This document shows, piece by piece, positions 7,631 to 16,946 of a DNA stretch of 64,000 nucleotides. The stretch is from assembly GCA_019359445.1 (NCBI GenBank), contig JAHHHJ010000013.1, forward strand, positions 1 through 64,000, written 5' to 3'. Position 1 is the stretch's first letter; every line of letters begins with the position of its first letter. The DNA comes from Kastovskya adunca ATA6-11-RM4. Its GTDB lineage: Bacteria > Cyanobacteriota > Cyanobacteriia > Cyanobacteriales > Coleofasciculaceae. Below the pieces are notes generated by a model. The model had not been told where the DNA came from. It made no database searches and saw only the letters and a program-made list of their open reading frames with translations. A program made the position numbers and the translations under genes.

Positions 7631-8272
7631 TTAAGGAATTGGAGGAAATGCTTGAGGTAGAGGTAGTGTCTCTTGAGGTGCTTCTACAGCAGATCGGGGT
7701 GTCTTGGCTAGCATTTCAGACACCAACGCGTAGGTCAAATAAGCGGGTACGATCGCGATCGCCACAGCAACAATACCTGCCGCCATCTTCCCCGATCTGC
7801 CCAGTTTCCTTAGGGGTGATGATGAACCATAGTGGCAGCGATAAGGGTCATAGGGCAAACTGACCGGATCAATTACACCCCGCATCGCCACCGGACGCTT
7901 AAACCGCACGCGGCAATCATCTAGTTTTTCCAGCAAAATCCAGCCCGCCTGTGCCTCTTCCTGACAAAGCTGCTGAAAAACAGTCGGGTCACTAAACAGG
8001 TCGCCTGTCGCCCGCACAATCTTAAATTCCCAGCCAACCAAACCCGAATCGATGCCGTTGTCCTCTAGGGCGTTTCTCACACCCTGGCGATCGCTTTCTG
8101 GTGGCACTGCTGTTGCAATATCCTCTTGGTAGTCAAAGCGGGTCAAGATTTCCTCTTCCTCCTCATGTTGCTGAGTAGTAATTACTTGCCTTCTGCGTAG
8201 CCATACACTAGCGATCGCGGCTTGCCAACCGAGATTGCCGGCAAGCAGGCTCCACATCGTCACTTCGAGCAT
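7631..8272 (-). CDS. Conserved hypothetical protein with hydrophobic ends
   Basis: I do not recognise a named family. The 213-residue product has a hydrophobic N-terminal stretch (about 6-25), an acidic run (EEEEE, about 37-41), a compact soluble middle (about 60-140) and one clear membrane segment near residues 164-187 (AAGIVAVAIAIVPAYLTYALV). It ends in a Pro-rich tail. It lies 30 nt downstream of ribD on the same strand and is probably co-transcribed with it. Codon use and HIP1 sites inside the gene match neighbouring genes, so it is likely real. Confidence 0.65.
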   Translation of the reverse strand: MLEVTMWSLLAGNLGWQAAIASVWLRRRQVITTQQHEEEEEILTRFDYQEDIATAVPPESDRQGVRNALEDNGIDSGLVGWEFKIVRATGDLFSDPTVFQQLCQEEAQAGWILLEKLDDCRVRFKRPVAMRGVIDPVSLPYDPYRCHYGSSSPLRKLGRSGKMAAGIVAVAIAIVPAYLTYALVSEMLAKTPRSAVEAPQETLPLPQAFPPIP

Positions 8273-8302
8273 AGGGTGCTGATCAATTGCTGGTTATGTT
8301 GC

Positions 8303-9481
8303 TCAATGAGGTTTGTCTAGTGGTAAGTAGCCTTCCACCACATAGTCAGGTCCGACCGATCGCCCGGTAACACTCTCTAGCCTCAGCGCTTGCGTCATCA
8401 GGGTTAGCCCCAAATCTCCAACAGGTGAAGGAGCAGTGCTACCGCCGATGATTTTCGGGGCAATAAACGCCAAAACTTTTTGTACAGTTCCTTCTGCGAT
8501 CGCCCTAGCGGCTAACGTGCCACCACATTCCCACAACACGCTCGATAACTGCCGATTGTACAAATACTCAATTACCGACGTGGGGGTTAGGGGCATTAGT
8601 TCCACGACCTCCACACCCTTTTTCAACAGCAGTTTCTGAAAATCCGGATCGGTTGATGGCTCCGTGAGAACTAAGGTGGGAGCATCCACTGTTGACCACA
8701 GATGCGCCTCTATTGGTAAATCCAGAGAACGACTCATAACCACTCGTAAGGGATTAGGAGCATCCGTAGTATGGCTGGTCAAATAGGGATTGTCCCGACG
8801 TACCGTATTCCCCCCAACAATCACCGCATCGCAAGCCGCCCGTAACTGATGTACCAATTTTCTAGAACTAGGGTCAGTAATCCAAGCACTATGACCCGTA
8901 CTACTGGCAATTTTGCCGTCTAAGGTCATGGCATACTTCAGAATGCCAAACGGACGCTTATAGAGGACGCGATGAACAAAGGCTTCATTGAGCTGACGAC
9001 AGGCTGACTCCTCAACCCCTACAACCACCTCTATCCCCGCACCACGTAACCGCTCAATCCCGCCACCGGATACCCGTGGATCGGGGTCAACCATCCCCAC
9101 CACAACCTTACTAACCCCCGCTGCAACCAACGCTTCCGAACAGGGTGGCGTCCGTCCGTAGTGATTGCAAGGCTCTAGATTGACATACACCGTCGCCCCT
9201 CTTGCTTTTTCCCCTGCCGCTTTGAGTGCAAAGACTTCTGCATGGGGTTGACCGGCTGCGGGATGAAACCCTTCCCCAACAATCTCCCCATCTTTAGCAA
9301 CTACAGAACCCACTAAAGGATTGGGAGTTGTCCGTCCCAACGCCAGGCGGGCTAGTTCGATACACCGCCGCATCATTGCCTGGTCAAATGAGGTTCCGAT
9401 AGATGCGCTAGACTCCTGTTGCACGTTGAGTTGGGCATCGCTGGGAGAATTTTCCATTTGCCTGCTATTTTCATGTTTCAC
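8303..9481 (-). CDS. ribD: Riboflavin biosynthesis bifunctional deaminase/reductase RibD
   Basis: RibD performs the deamination and the NADPH-dependent side-chain reduction in the second and third steps of riboflavin synthesis. The N-terminal deaminase has the zinc site HAE (80-82) with Cys105 and Cys114 in EPCNHYGRTPPC. The C-terminal reductase domain starts near residue 180 (RPFGILKYAMTLDGKIA) and includes the VIVGGNTVRRDNP segment. The 392-residue frame has a long, weakly conserved leader, and true translation may begin nearer the Met pair at 36-37, just before the first conserved helix. Neighbours are the kinase gene upstream and a hypothetical gene downstream on the same strand. Confidence 0.93.
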   Translation of the reverse strand: MKHENSRQMENSPSDAQLNVQQESSASIGTSFDQAMMRRCIELARLALGRTTPNPLVGSVVAKDGEIVGEGFHPAAGQPHAEVFALKAAGEKARGATVYVNLEPCNHYGRTPPCSEALVAAGVSKVVVGMVDPDPRVSGGGIERLRGAGIEVVVGVEESACRQLNEAFVHRVLYKRPFGILKYAMTLDGKIASSTGHSAWITDPSSRKLVHQLRAACDAVIVGGNTVRRDNPYLTSHTTDAPNPLRVVMSRSLDLPIEAHLWSTVDAPTLVLTEPSTDPDFQKLLLKKGVEVVELMPLTPTSVIEYLYNRQLSSVLWECGGTLAARAIAEGTVQKVLAFIAPKIIGGSTAPSPVGDLGLTLMTQALRLESVTGRSVGPDYVVEGYLPLDKPH

Positions 9482-9508
9482 CCTGAGTGTAATGAAAATG
9501 CTGTGTTC

Positions 9509-11575
9509 TCAACTTAGAGAATTAAGCAAAAGAATAGACTTGTTTTGAGACCAGCTCTTCGGCACTTGCCAAATCCTGATCGCCTTATCTCCACTACCAC
9601 TCGCCAGCGATCGCCAATCGGCACTCAGCACAAAATAATTAATATGACTTCCATATCCCGTCAGCGTGGTGATTTCTTCCCCCTTAGACATATCCCAAAC
9701 TTTAATCGTTTGGTCAGCACCACCACTCATCAATTTCTGCCCATCGGGGCTAAGGGCAAGATAGTTAACAAATCCCGTATGTCCCTCTAGAGTGCGAATT
9801 TCCTCTCCCGTCGCCAGATTCCATAACTTAATCGTTTTATCAGCGCTAGCACTGACCAAGGTTTTGCCATCGGGAGTCACAACTAGCGAATTAACAAAGC
9901 TTGTGTGCCCTTCCAGAGTCCGGATTTCTGCCCCCGTCTCCAGATTCCACAGCTTAATCGTCTGATCGGCACTGGCACTCATTAAGGTTTGCCCATCTGG
10001 ACTAATCGCTAAGGCATTCACTGAACTAGTATGCCCTTCTAGAGTCCGGATTTCTGCTCCCGTCGTCAAATTCCACAGCTTAATCGTTTTATCGGCACTA
10101 GCACTGGCTAAGATATTCCCATCGGGAGTAATTACCAGAAAGTTGACAAAGCTAGTATGCCCCCCCAGCGTACGGAGTAATTTCCCTGTAGTGGTATCCC
10201 ACACTTTAATCATCTTGTCAGCGCTAGCGCTGATTAAGGTTTGTCCATCAGAACTAATGGCAAGATAATTAACTGAGCTTAAATGTCCTTTAAGGGTGTG
10301 AATTTCTTTTCCCGTCGCCAGATTCCACAGCTTAATCGTTTTATCGGCGCTAGCACTGATTAAGTTTTCCCCATCAGGACTAATAACTAGGTAATTAACG
10401 TAACTCGAATGCCCCTCAAGAGTTTTGCCTAAAGAAATCGAGTTAGAGGCAACAATTGCGGGAGAGTAGTGCCGATAGACTTGCCAAGTGCCATACCCCC
10501 CGAATCCCACAACTAAAGCCACAGCGCCACCCACAAGCCATTTATTCTTGGTTCTTTGGCTATTATTAATGCGGGTTGGGGGAAGGGAAGACGGCACAGG
10601 GACAAACGGTATCTCTGCCGTTTGACTCCAGCGAGACGATGACTGAGGCTGAGACAACTTTTGTGAAATGGCAGTCAGTTGATCTAAAATTTCTTGGGTA
10701 TTTTTATGCCGTGCGGCGGCAGTTCGCGCCATCAGTTTGTCGACAAAATCAGCCAGTAAGGGCGAAATATCCGGAGCATACTGACGCCAGTAGGATTGGT
10801 CAGTTAAGGGGTCGTAAATGTCAGAGTCTGTGGCTTGTTTACCTGTCAGCAAATACACCATTGTCCGCCCCAGGGCAAAAAAGTCTGACTGCGGCACAGC
10901 ATGACCCTTTTCTTGCTCTGGAGGCGTGTAGCCAGCGGAACTAATTCTGGTGACTCTGCCAGTCTTCCCGCCAACTTCTGCAAGATAGGTATAGGTCATC
11001 TCTCTAGCGGTGCCAAAGTCAATCAACACTAGATGCCCTGTAGAGCGGATCATGATATTGGCGGGCTTAATATCGCGATGGAAATAGTTTTTTTGATGGA
11101 CGAGGTGCAGTATCTCTGCTAGTTGTTTTAACCAATCTAGGGCTTGCGCCTGGCTGATAGGACGTTCTCCCTGCTGCTTCATCCACTGCTTTAAGTTCAG
11201 CCCATCAATTTTTTCCATGATCATGCAGTGCACTGGCTGCTTGGAGCCTCTGGGAAAAAACTGGAAGTAGCCGTCTGGCTCGACTTTCGGAATTCCCGGA
11301 TGGTTAAGCTGCCCTAAAACAGTCGCCTCTTGCCGGAATAGCTCAACCACTCTAGAGTTATCGTTGTGGTTTTCTTTGAGGACTTTGAGAAGTTTCGGTG
11401 TTGCTCCACTATACGCTTCGTAGACTTTGCCGAAGCCACTACTATCACTTAAAAGGCGCATGACTTGATAGCGACCCAGTAATAACAAATCAGAGCCACA
11501 GTTGCGACAAACTTGGTTATTTATATTAGCTGGGTCATCCGGCTTGCTACAGCGGGGATTAATGCAGTAGCTCAT
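9509..11575 (-). CDS. Serine/threonine protein kinase with C-terminal seven-repeat WD40 propeller
   Basis: The 688-residue protein has a zinc-ribbon-like N-terminus (Cys4, Cys9, Cys23, Cys26) typical of cyanobacterial '4-Cys' kinases. A Hanks-type kinase domain follows (about 33-310) with the catalytic HRDIKPANI, DFGTA and the TPPEQ activation segment. After a linker there is one membrane segment near 350-370 (WLVGGAVALVVGFGGYGTW). Seven WD40 repeats of about 42 residues then form a complete beta-propeller, ending near residue 676. The topology suggests a cytoplasmic kinase with an exported propeller. The target is unknown. The gene reads toward ribD on the same strand, with 27 nt between. 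Confidence 0.93.
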   Translation of the reverse strand: MSYCINPRCSKPDDPANINNQVCRNCGSDLLLLGRYQVMRLLSDSSGFGKVYEAYSGATPKLLKVLKENHNDNSRVVELFRQEATVLGQLNHPGIPKVEPDGYFQFFPRGSKQPVHCMIMEKIDGLNLKQWMKQQGERPISQAQALDWLKQLAEILHLVHQKNYFHRDIKPANIMIRSTGHLVLIDFGTAREMTYTYLAEVGGKTGRVTRISSAGYTPPEQEKGHAVPQSDFFALGRTMVYLLTGKQATDSDIYDPLTDQSYWRQYAPDISPLLADFVDKLMARTAAARHKNTQEILDQLTAISQKLSQPQSSSRWSQTAEIPFVPVPSSLPPTRINNSQRTKNKWLVGGAVALVVGFGGYGTWQVYRHYSPAIVASNSISLGKTLEGHSSYVNYLVISPDGENLISASADKTIKLWNLATGKEIHTLKGHLSSVNYLAISSDGQTLISASADKMIKVWDTTTGKLLRTLGGHTSFVNFLVITPDGNILASASADKTIKLWNLTTGAEIRTLEGHTSSVNALAISPDGQTLMSASADQTIKLWNLETGAEIRTLEGHTSFVNSLVVTPDGKTLVSASADKTIKLWNLATGEEIRTLEGHTGFVNYLALSPDGQKLMSGGADQTIKVWDMSKGEEITTLTGYGSHINYFVLSADWRSLASGSGDKAIRIWQVPKSWSQNKSILLLNSLS
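9560..10430 (-). repeat. Tandem WD40-encoding DNA repeats (about 126 nt period)
   Basis: Seven in-frame units encode variants of 'EGHTSFVN...SPDG..L.SASADKTIKLWNL'. The central units are close to identical at the DNA level (for example the repeated TTAATCGTTTTATCGGC-type segment on the plus strand), which makes the array prone to recombination or copy-number change. Confidence 0.8.
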
Positions 11576-11866
11576 TGATGCAGTAGCTTATAGCTGCTAC
11601 GAAGAGGTATTTAGTATTTACCCCTAATATAGGCTGCGAATCCGCGATTGGCGAAGCGGCGATTGGCAAAGCGATAATTAAAAGGCAAGTCGGAAAAAAG
11701 TTAAAAATTTTCTGGGCTTTTTTCTCCCTAATCTCTCGGCTATAATAAATTCAACTGATAAATAATAGTTATTTCATAAGCCTATCTAATGTGAGTGGTT
11801 GAATAAACTGAATTCAAACTCCTAAAGAAACTGTTAAGGTAAATAAATTGGACAGCATAAAGTTAT

Positions 11867-12694
11867 ATGACAGGTGTTGCGACCCTAACCTTACCCTCTC
11901 AGCCGTGCTATCAGTATCCTGAGACTTTTTCCTCCTCACAACAGTTGACGGTGTTCTGTGACTTTGATGGCCCAATTGTGGATGTCTCCAACCGCTACTA
12001 CGCCACTTACCAACAGGCACTGATCGATACCCAGACACGTTACCGTGCTAGGGGGATAAGCTTACCTATACAAATGCTGAGTAAAGTGCAGTTTTGGCAA
12101 AGGAAGCAAGACCGCGTCCCTGATGTAGAAATTGCTATGCGATCGGGTTTGCAAGGCGAACAAATTGAGACGTTTCTGGAACGGGTGCTGGAAATTGTCA
12201 ATCAGCCCGTTTTGTTGCAAAAAGACCGAGTGCAATCGGAAGCTAGAAGGGCACTGGGGTTATTCCATTCTCAAGGAGTGCGGCTGGTGCTAGTCACTCT
12301 GCGAGCCTCTTCACAAGCTACACAAATCTTACGGAATCATGGACTGACTCGCCTATTTAGTGGCATTTACGGCACTCAAGACCAGGACATGGCTTATCGA
12401 AACTATGCTGAGGCGAAAACGCAACTTTTAGCAAAAGCGATCGCGGAACAAATACCATCAACTGAAAAGCAACCCTTAGCCTGGATGGTAGGCGATACAG
12501 AAGCTGATCTCCTAGCAGGTCAAGCGATGAAAGTTCCCACCATTGCCCTTACCTGCGGCATTCGGAGCCACTATTACCTGAAGCAATTCCAGCCAACTTA
12601 CATCGCTAGCGATTTACTGTCTGCGGCTCATTACCTGTTGAATGTCACGCAACAAGTGAGTTCACAGAAGAATTATGCCAGCCCTCCTTTCTGA
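11867..12694 (+). CDS. HAD-family hydrolase
   Basis: The 275-residue protein carries HAD motif I as FCDFDGPIVD, with the nucleophile Asp and acid/base Asp near residues 32 and 34. Motif II/III-like segments follow in the middle (LVLVTLRASS), and motif IV is MVGDTEADLLAG near residue 205. This is the phosphoglycolate-phosphatase-like arrangement with a helical cap. The substrate cannot be told. It is transcribed alone, divergent from the kinase gene, and ends at a bidirectional terminator shared with mreD. Confidence 0.87.
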   Translation: MTGVATLTLPSQPCYQYPETFSSSQQLTVFCDFDGPIVDVSNRYYATYQQALIDTQTRYRARGISLPIQMLSKVQFWQRKQDRVPDVEIAMRSGLQGEQIETFLERVLEIVNQPVLLQKDRVQSEARRALGLFHSQGVRLVLVTLRASSQATQILRNHGLTRLFSGIYGTQDQDMAYRNYAEAKTQLLAKAIAEQIPSTEKQPLAWMVGDTEADLLAGQAMKVPTIALTCGIRSHYYLKQFQPTYIASDLLSAAHYLLNVTQQVSSQKNYASPPF

Positions 12695-12762
12695 AAGGAC
12701 TAGGGGAAAGTTAAGTCCGCAGTCTGCTCACACCTGTTGGTTAAGTAGGGTAAGCGAGAATA

Positions 12763-12795
12763 AATCAAACGTTGTGTTGCAATGTTTGATTTTCT
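12763..12795. terminator. Bidirectional terminator between the HAD gene and mreD
   Basis: AATCAAACGTTG (12763-12774) pairs with CAATGTTTGATT (12780-12791) across a 5-nt loop, with one G-U pair, followed by TTCTT. It lies between the convergent HAD hydrolase and mreD genes. Confidence 0.75.
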
Positions 12796-12804
12796 TAAGA
12801 TGGC

Positions 12805-13377
12805 TCATCCCGACTGTTCAAGAACATTCATCCGTTCCCACCAACGATTCAGCGGATAGTAAACAACAGGTGCCCAGAGACTACTGAGGATAGCTGAAGA
12901 CAGTGCAATCCGTTGATGGTCAACCCAAATTTCTGCTAGGTTGCGAGACCCTTGAATACTATACTGAATTGCTGTAACCGTCTCTCCAACGACGGCCATT
13001 CCAAAGACAATTAAGGCAACCGAAATAAAGTCTTCCTGAATATACCGCTGCTTTTGGATTCGAGCGGTCAATACTCCTACTAAGACCAAACTAATGACGT
13101 GAGTTGGGTAGGGTGAAGTCATACCATCTTGAACTAATCCCAGTGCCAATCCCGCTAACGCCCCTTGCAAGACGGTGCGCTTCAAACTCCAAGCAACCAC
13201 CCAAATCAACAACCAATTGGGAGGCGTTCCCAGTAATTCCATCCCCGGTAAACGTGCAGGTAAGATCATTAAGCAAAGGAAAACTGAGCTAACAGTTACA
13301 GCCCAATCGACAATTTGACGAGCTCCACGGGATAGCTGAGAAAGATCTTTTAATAACAGTCTGCCACTCATTACCAT
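12805..13377 (-). CDS. mreD: Rod shape-determining protein MreD
   Basis: The 190-residue, strongly hydrophobic protein has five or six membrane segments. It keeps the MreD-like centre PPNWLLIWVVAWSLKRTVLQG and the GLVQDGMTSPYPTHVISLVLVG-type region (read in two parts). MreD is the integral membrane partner of MreC and MreB in the elongation machinery. It is the third gene of the minus-strand order mreB-mreC-mreD, with 93 nt between mreC and mreD. Confidence 0.88.
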   Translation of the reverse strand: MVMSGRLLLKDLSQLSRGARQIVDWAVTVSSVFLCLMILPARLPGMELLGTPPNWLLIWVVAWSLKRTVLQGALAGLALGLVQDGMTSPYPTHVISLVLVGVLTARIQKQRYIQEDFISVALIVFGMAVVGETVTAIQYSIQGSRNLAEIWVDHQRIALSSAILSSLWAPVVYYPLNRWWERMNVLEQSG

Positions 13378-13470
13378 TTGTCATGACCACCCGTTAGGGA
13401 TCTCTCTAGTCTTGGATCGATTATTTTAAAGAGCAACTGACACCTAACATCTAAAAAGGAAATTTGTCAA

Positions 13471-14205
13471 TTATTTCGGCAAAACCATTACCCATTCTAG
13501 GTGACTAATGGGTGCGGTCAACTCAATGATCGCCTCAGGAGCAGGGCTTTTATCCAATGCTACTGACTCAATACGCCCAACGGGTAAACCGGAGGGAAAC
13601 TTTAAGCTCACCGATGATGTAGTAACAGCATCACCTCGGCGAACATCTGGCACCTTGTCAAAGAATTGCATGACAGCGCGATTAGACCCCTGCCCTCGGA
13701 TGAAACCCATATGACGACCGCGACTAACTACGACACCAACCTGGCTAGTGGCATCACTAATTAACAAGACGCGGCTGGTGTTGGGACTGACGCTGACGAC
13801 TCGACCAACCAAGCCACCTGTCCCCATGACAATATCGCTCTGCTTAATTCCATCTTTACTACCTCGACCCAGGGTTACGTGTTGCCACCATTGGTCATTA
13901 CTGCGTCCAGTAATCGGTGCCAGAATCCCTTGCTGTTTTTGCTCTTTGAAATAACCTAGCAGTTCTTGTAGCTTCTGGTTTTCGCTTTCGAGTTCAACTA
14001 ATTTCTGTTGCAGCTCCAGAATACGAGCATCCGTTAGGCGTTCTTCTTGAGTTGGCCCGGTTTGAAATGGACTAGCAACGAATTGGTAAGCCTCCATGAT
14101 TACAGCTCCTTGGGTCTGTCGTAGCATCCAAGCTGCACTCAGGGTCAATCCCCCTAAGGCGATCGCCACACCATGTCGTTGCCACCAGCGACGCAATATA
14201 AACAT
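13471..14205 (-). CDS. mreC: Rod shape-determining protein MreC
   Basis: The 244-residue protein has a short cytoplasmic start, one membrane segment (about 13-28), a coiled coil (about 58-90) and the MreC beta-domain core with the GLVGRVVSVSPNTSRVLLI motif near residue 130 and a GDAVTTSS segment. It links cytoplasmic MreB to the periplasmic cell-wall enzymes. It lies 104 nt after mreB and upstream of mreD; the spacers hold short simple-sequence repeats (TGTTGTCTGTTG at 14217-14230). Confidence 0.93.
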   Translation of the reverse strand: MFILRRWWQRHGVAIALGGLTLSAAWMLRQTQGAVIMEAYQFVASPFQTGPTQEERLTDARILELQQKLVELESENQKLQELLGYFKEQKQQGILAPITGRSNDQWWQHVTLGRGSKDGIKQSDIVMGTGGLVGRVVSVSPNTSRVLLISDATSQVGVVVSRGRHMGFIRGQGSNRAVMQFFDKVPDVRRGDAVTTSSVSLKFPSGLPVGRIESVALDKSPAPEAIIELTAPISHLEWVMVLPK

Positions 14206-14309
14206 CTATCTATTGTCTGTTGTCTGTTGTGATTAGCTATTAGCCATGACTCAGTTAGCAGTTAGCTAATTCACTGATTACTGATCACTGAAAGGCGATC
14301 GCGCTATGG

Positions 14310-15353
14310 CTACATGTTACGGGAACGACCACTAAATACCCGCTCCAACTGTTTAAAGTTTTCTAGAACACGACCTGTTCCTAGAACAACACAGCTGAGA
14401 GGGTCGGCTGCCACATGGGTGACAATTCCCGTTTCATGACTGATGAGAGTATCTAGCCCTTTGAGCAAAGCACCACCACCCGCCAGCATAATTCCTCGAT
14501 CGATGATGTCCGATGCTAATTCCGGTGGTGTTCGCTCCAAGGTTCGCTTGACGGCATCCACAATCACCGAAAGGGGTTCTGACATACTTTCACGAATTTC
14601 TGGCCCCTTGATCGTTACAGTGCGGGGTAAACCAGAAAGGAGATGTAAGCCTCGTACTTCCAGATGGGCATCGTCATCATCATGGGTGGGATAGGCGGAG
14701 CCAACTCGAATTTTAATTTCTTCGGCAGTCCGTTCTCCAATCACCAGGTTGTGAACTTTCTTCATGTACTGGGTGATTGATTCGCTCAATTCATCACCCG
14801 CTACACGCACAGATTCACTAAGCACTGTCCCTTGCAAACTGAGTACGGCGACTTCTGTTGTCCCACCACCGATATCAATGATCATGTTGCCAGTGGGTTC
14901 AGCGACAGGTAATCCGGCACCGATCGCCGCTGCAACTGGCTCATCGATCAAGTAAACGTCTCTTGCTCCAGCCTGAGACGCGGCTTCCATAACGGCTCGG
15001 CGTTCAACGCCCGTAACACCGCTAGGAATACCAATAACAATTCGAGGATGAACTAAAGCTCTGCCTTCATGCACTCGCTGGATGAAGTGCTTGAGCATCA
15101 ATTCTGCTGTATCGAAGTCAGCAATGACCCCGTCGCGCAAAGGACGGATGGCAATGACATTACCAGGGGTGCGACCGAGCATTTTTTTCGCATCTTCACC
15201 CACGGCTAGTGGTATTTTTAGGTCTTGATCCATGGCGACCACGGAAGGCTCTTGGAGAACAATGCCTTTGCCGGATACGTACACTAAGGTATTAGCTGTA
15301 CCCAGGTCTATACCCATGTCTCGTGACAGGGAAAATCGACTAAAAAGACCCAC
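14310..15353 (-). CDS. mreB: Rod shape-determining actin-like protein MreB
   Basis: The 347-residue actin-fold ATPase forms the filaments that guide lateral wall growth. It shows phosphate-1 GIDLGTANTLVYV, phosphate-2 IIDIGGGTTEVAV and the adenosine-site GGGALLKGLD. The start is GTG at 15353, giving the usual short N-terminal amphipathic stretch GLFSRFS before the fold; length matches the family. It is the first gene of mreBCD and is divergent from ssb. Confidence 0.97.
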   Translation of the reverse strand: MGLFSRFSLSRDMGIDLGTANTLVYVSGKGIVLQEPSVVAMDQDLKIPLAVGEDAKKMLGRTPGNVIAIRPLRDGVIADFDTAELMLKHFIQRVHEGRALVHPRIVIGIPSGVTGVERRAVMEAASQAGARDVYLIDEPVAAAIGAGLPVAEPTGNMIIDIGGGTTEVAVLSLQGTVLSESVRVAGDELSESITQYMKKVHNLVIGERTAEEIKIRVGSAYPTHDDDDAHLEVRGLHLLSGLPRTVTIKGPEIRESMSEPLSVIVDAVKRTLERTPPELASDIIDRGIMLAGGGALLKGLDTLISHETGIVTHVAADPLSCVVLGTGRVLENFKQLERVFSGRSRNM

Positions 15354-15658
15354 TCGTTTCTACGCCCCCAAAGTGAAATGCTGCTGTGTGCTCAGAAATA
15401 ATGTAACCGAACTATAACCGATGTGGATTCTATTACTTTTTCTATCCATAGTCTAGTGAGCTAAGACAATTAATTGTCCAAAATATTTATCAACAAGCTA
15501 AAAGTGTTATTCAGTCAGCTATACACCCAACCGGGAAAAACTCAATGATATCTAAAACTATTTCTGAAGCTGCCAGTTGTGATTTGATTACGAGTTGGTG
15601 TTTGTCCGCTAAAGTAGATATACAGAATAATTAAGTACTTATGTACTAGGAGAGCTTG
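15354..15658. other. Divergent promoter region between mreB and ssb
   Basis: No gene is seen in these roughly 300 nt. It must hold the promoters of mreBCD (minus) and ssb (plus). A clear ribosome binding site, AGGAG at 15648-15652, precedes ssb. Confidence 0.6.
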
Positions 15659-16030
15659 ATGAATCTCAATGTTGTCAATTTAGTCGGTCGTGTGGGTGCA
15701 GATCCAGATGTTAAATATTTCGAGTCTGGGAGTGTCAAATGCAGGTTGGCGCTGGCAGTGGATCGTTCGAGCCGTAACAACGATCAGCCGGATTGGTTCA
15801 ATTTGGAGTTATGGGGTAAGACGGCGGAAGTTGCCGCCAATTATGTACGTAAGGGTAAGTTGATCGGGGTACAAGGCTCTTTAAAGATTGACAAGTGGAG
15901 CGATCGCGCAACGGGAGCAGAGCGTACATCACCAGTTATTAAAGTCGATCGCCTAGAACTATTGGGATCTAAGCGAGACAACGATCCGGGGGCAGTTGCT
16001 GACTATGGCAATGGCGATACAGAGTTCTGA
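15659..16030 (+). CDS. ssb: Single-stranded DNA-binding protein
   Basis: The 123-residue OB-fold protein has the SSB entry LNVVNLVGRVGADPDVKYF, the WFNLELWGKTAE strand pair and the YVRKGKLIGVQGSL segment. It is shorter than E. coli SSB and lacks the acidic DDDIPF-type tail, ending instead in GNGDTEF, as in the small cyanobacterial SSB paralogues. The start is ATG 15659, six bases after AGGAG; an in-frame TTG directly before it is less likely. A G-rich tandem repeat begins immediately after the stop. Confidence 0.93.
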   Translation: MNLNVVNLVGRVGADPDVKYFESGSVKCRLALAVDRSSRNNDQPDWFNLELWGKTAEVAANYVRKGKLIGVQGSLKIDKWSDRATGAERTSPVIKVDRLELLGSKRDNDPGAVADYGNGDTEF

Positions 16031-16097
16031 GGAGCAGGGGAGGCAGGGGAGGCAGGGGAGCAGGGGAGCAGAGGAGCAGGGGTGCAGGGGAGAGGAA
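16031..16097 (+). repeat. G-rich short tandem repeat after ssb
   Basis: Imperfect copies of GGGGAGC and GGGGAGGC run for about 65 nt from the base after the ssb stop. A second simple repeat (CTTCATACTTCATCCTTCATAC) follows at about 16122-16145. Short tandemly repeated repetitive sequences of this kind are frequent between genes in filamentous cyanobacteria. The G-runs could fold as a quadruplex. Confidence 0.8.
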
Positions 16098-16181
16098 GAG
16101 AACCAATAAGCGAATTCACCCTTCATACTTCATCCTTCATACTTCAATCTATTGTTCCCCTGCCCTGATTACCCGTTAGTG

Positions 16182-16946
16182 CTAATTTTCGTAGCTAATT
16201 TCCAGCGTCACAGCAGCTTGTACTTCTTGATCGCCACCAATAACGGGTGTCTTAGCATCGCGAGCTAGCGCAGCGCTTTCGTACATTGGCATGGGCATTG
16301 GTATGGGTGGGATTGCGCCATCAATTTGAATGCTGACAACGTCTTGGCGACTGAGATTAAGAGCACTCAAAACGGCATCTGCCTGCGCTTGTGCCTCTTG
16401 AGTGGCTTCGCGTAGGGCTTGTTTTTGGGCTGAGGCGATCGCTTCATCGGAGGCAGTAAAACTCACGTTATCAATCCGAGTTGCCCCAGCCTTGACGGCA
16501 TCATCTAACAAGCTTCCCACTTGAGTTGTCTCGTAGCGAAAACTGACGATATTGCTGGCGGAATATCCTGTAAGGCGCTGCACGTCATTTTCGTAGCTAT
16601 AAACCGGGTTGAGGCGGATACCTGTAGTTTCCAATTTTTCAACATTACGCGATCGCAACAACTCCACCACTGCCGAAGATCGCTCTGCTACTTCTTGTTG
16701 GACACTGGCTGCTGTTTTTCCCTGCACTTCGACACCTAACTGCACGCTTGTCTTCGTTGTCGGAATCGATTCTGTACCCCGTCCCGTAACCGTCAGGGTA
16801 CGCAGTCTTCTTTCTTGCGCCATCGCCTCAGTTGTCATTGTTAAACTCAAAAGACCAACGGTAAATAACACAGCCAGCATCGGACGAAATTTCTTTGGCA
16901 GATATCGCGATCGCCATTGCAGAGAATTAGACAGAATTTGACTCAT
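16182..16946 (-). CDS. SIMPL-domain (DUF541) exported protein
   Basis: A signal-peptide-like hydrophobic stretch (about residues 25-45) ending in AMAQ precedes a SIMPL/YggE domain with RTLTVTGRGTESIPTTKTSV, the RTTGIRLNP-type segment and the C-terminal VQAAVTLEISYE strand. Family members are periplasmic or outer-membrane-linked proteins of poorly defined function, with oxidative-stress links in some bacteria. I prefer the ATG at 16946; the frame can be read open to 16997, but that leader precedes no conserved feature. Confidence 0.85.
   Translation of the reverse strand: MSQILSNSLQWRSRYLPKKFRPMLAVLFTVGLLSLTMTTEAMAQERRLRTLTVTGRGTESIPTTKTSVQLGVEVQGKTAASVQQEVAERSSAVVELLRSRNVEKLETTGIRLNPVYSYENDVQRLTGYSASNIVSFRYETTQVGSLLDDAVKAGATRIDNVSFTASDEAIASAQKQALREATQEAQAQADAVLSALNLSRQDVVSIQIDGAIPPIPMPMPMYESAALARDAKTPVIGGDQEVQAAVTLEISYEN

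Noticed and set aside
10576-10944. Plus-strand 122-codon frame inside the kinase gene
   Set aside because: It lies antisense to the kinase domain and linker, which carry clear conserved motifs.
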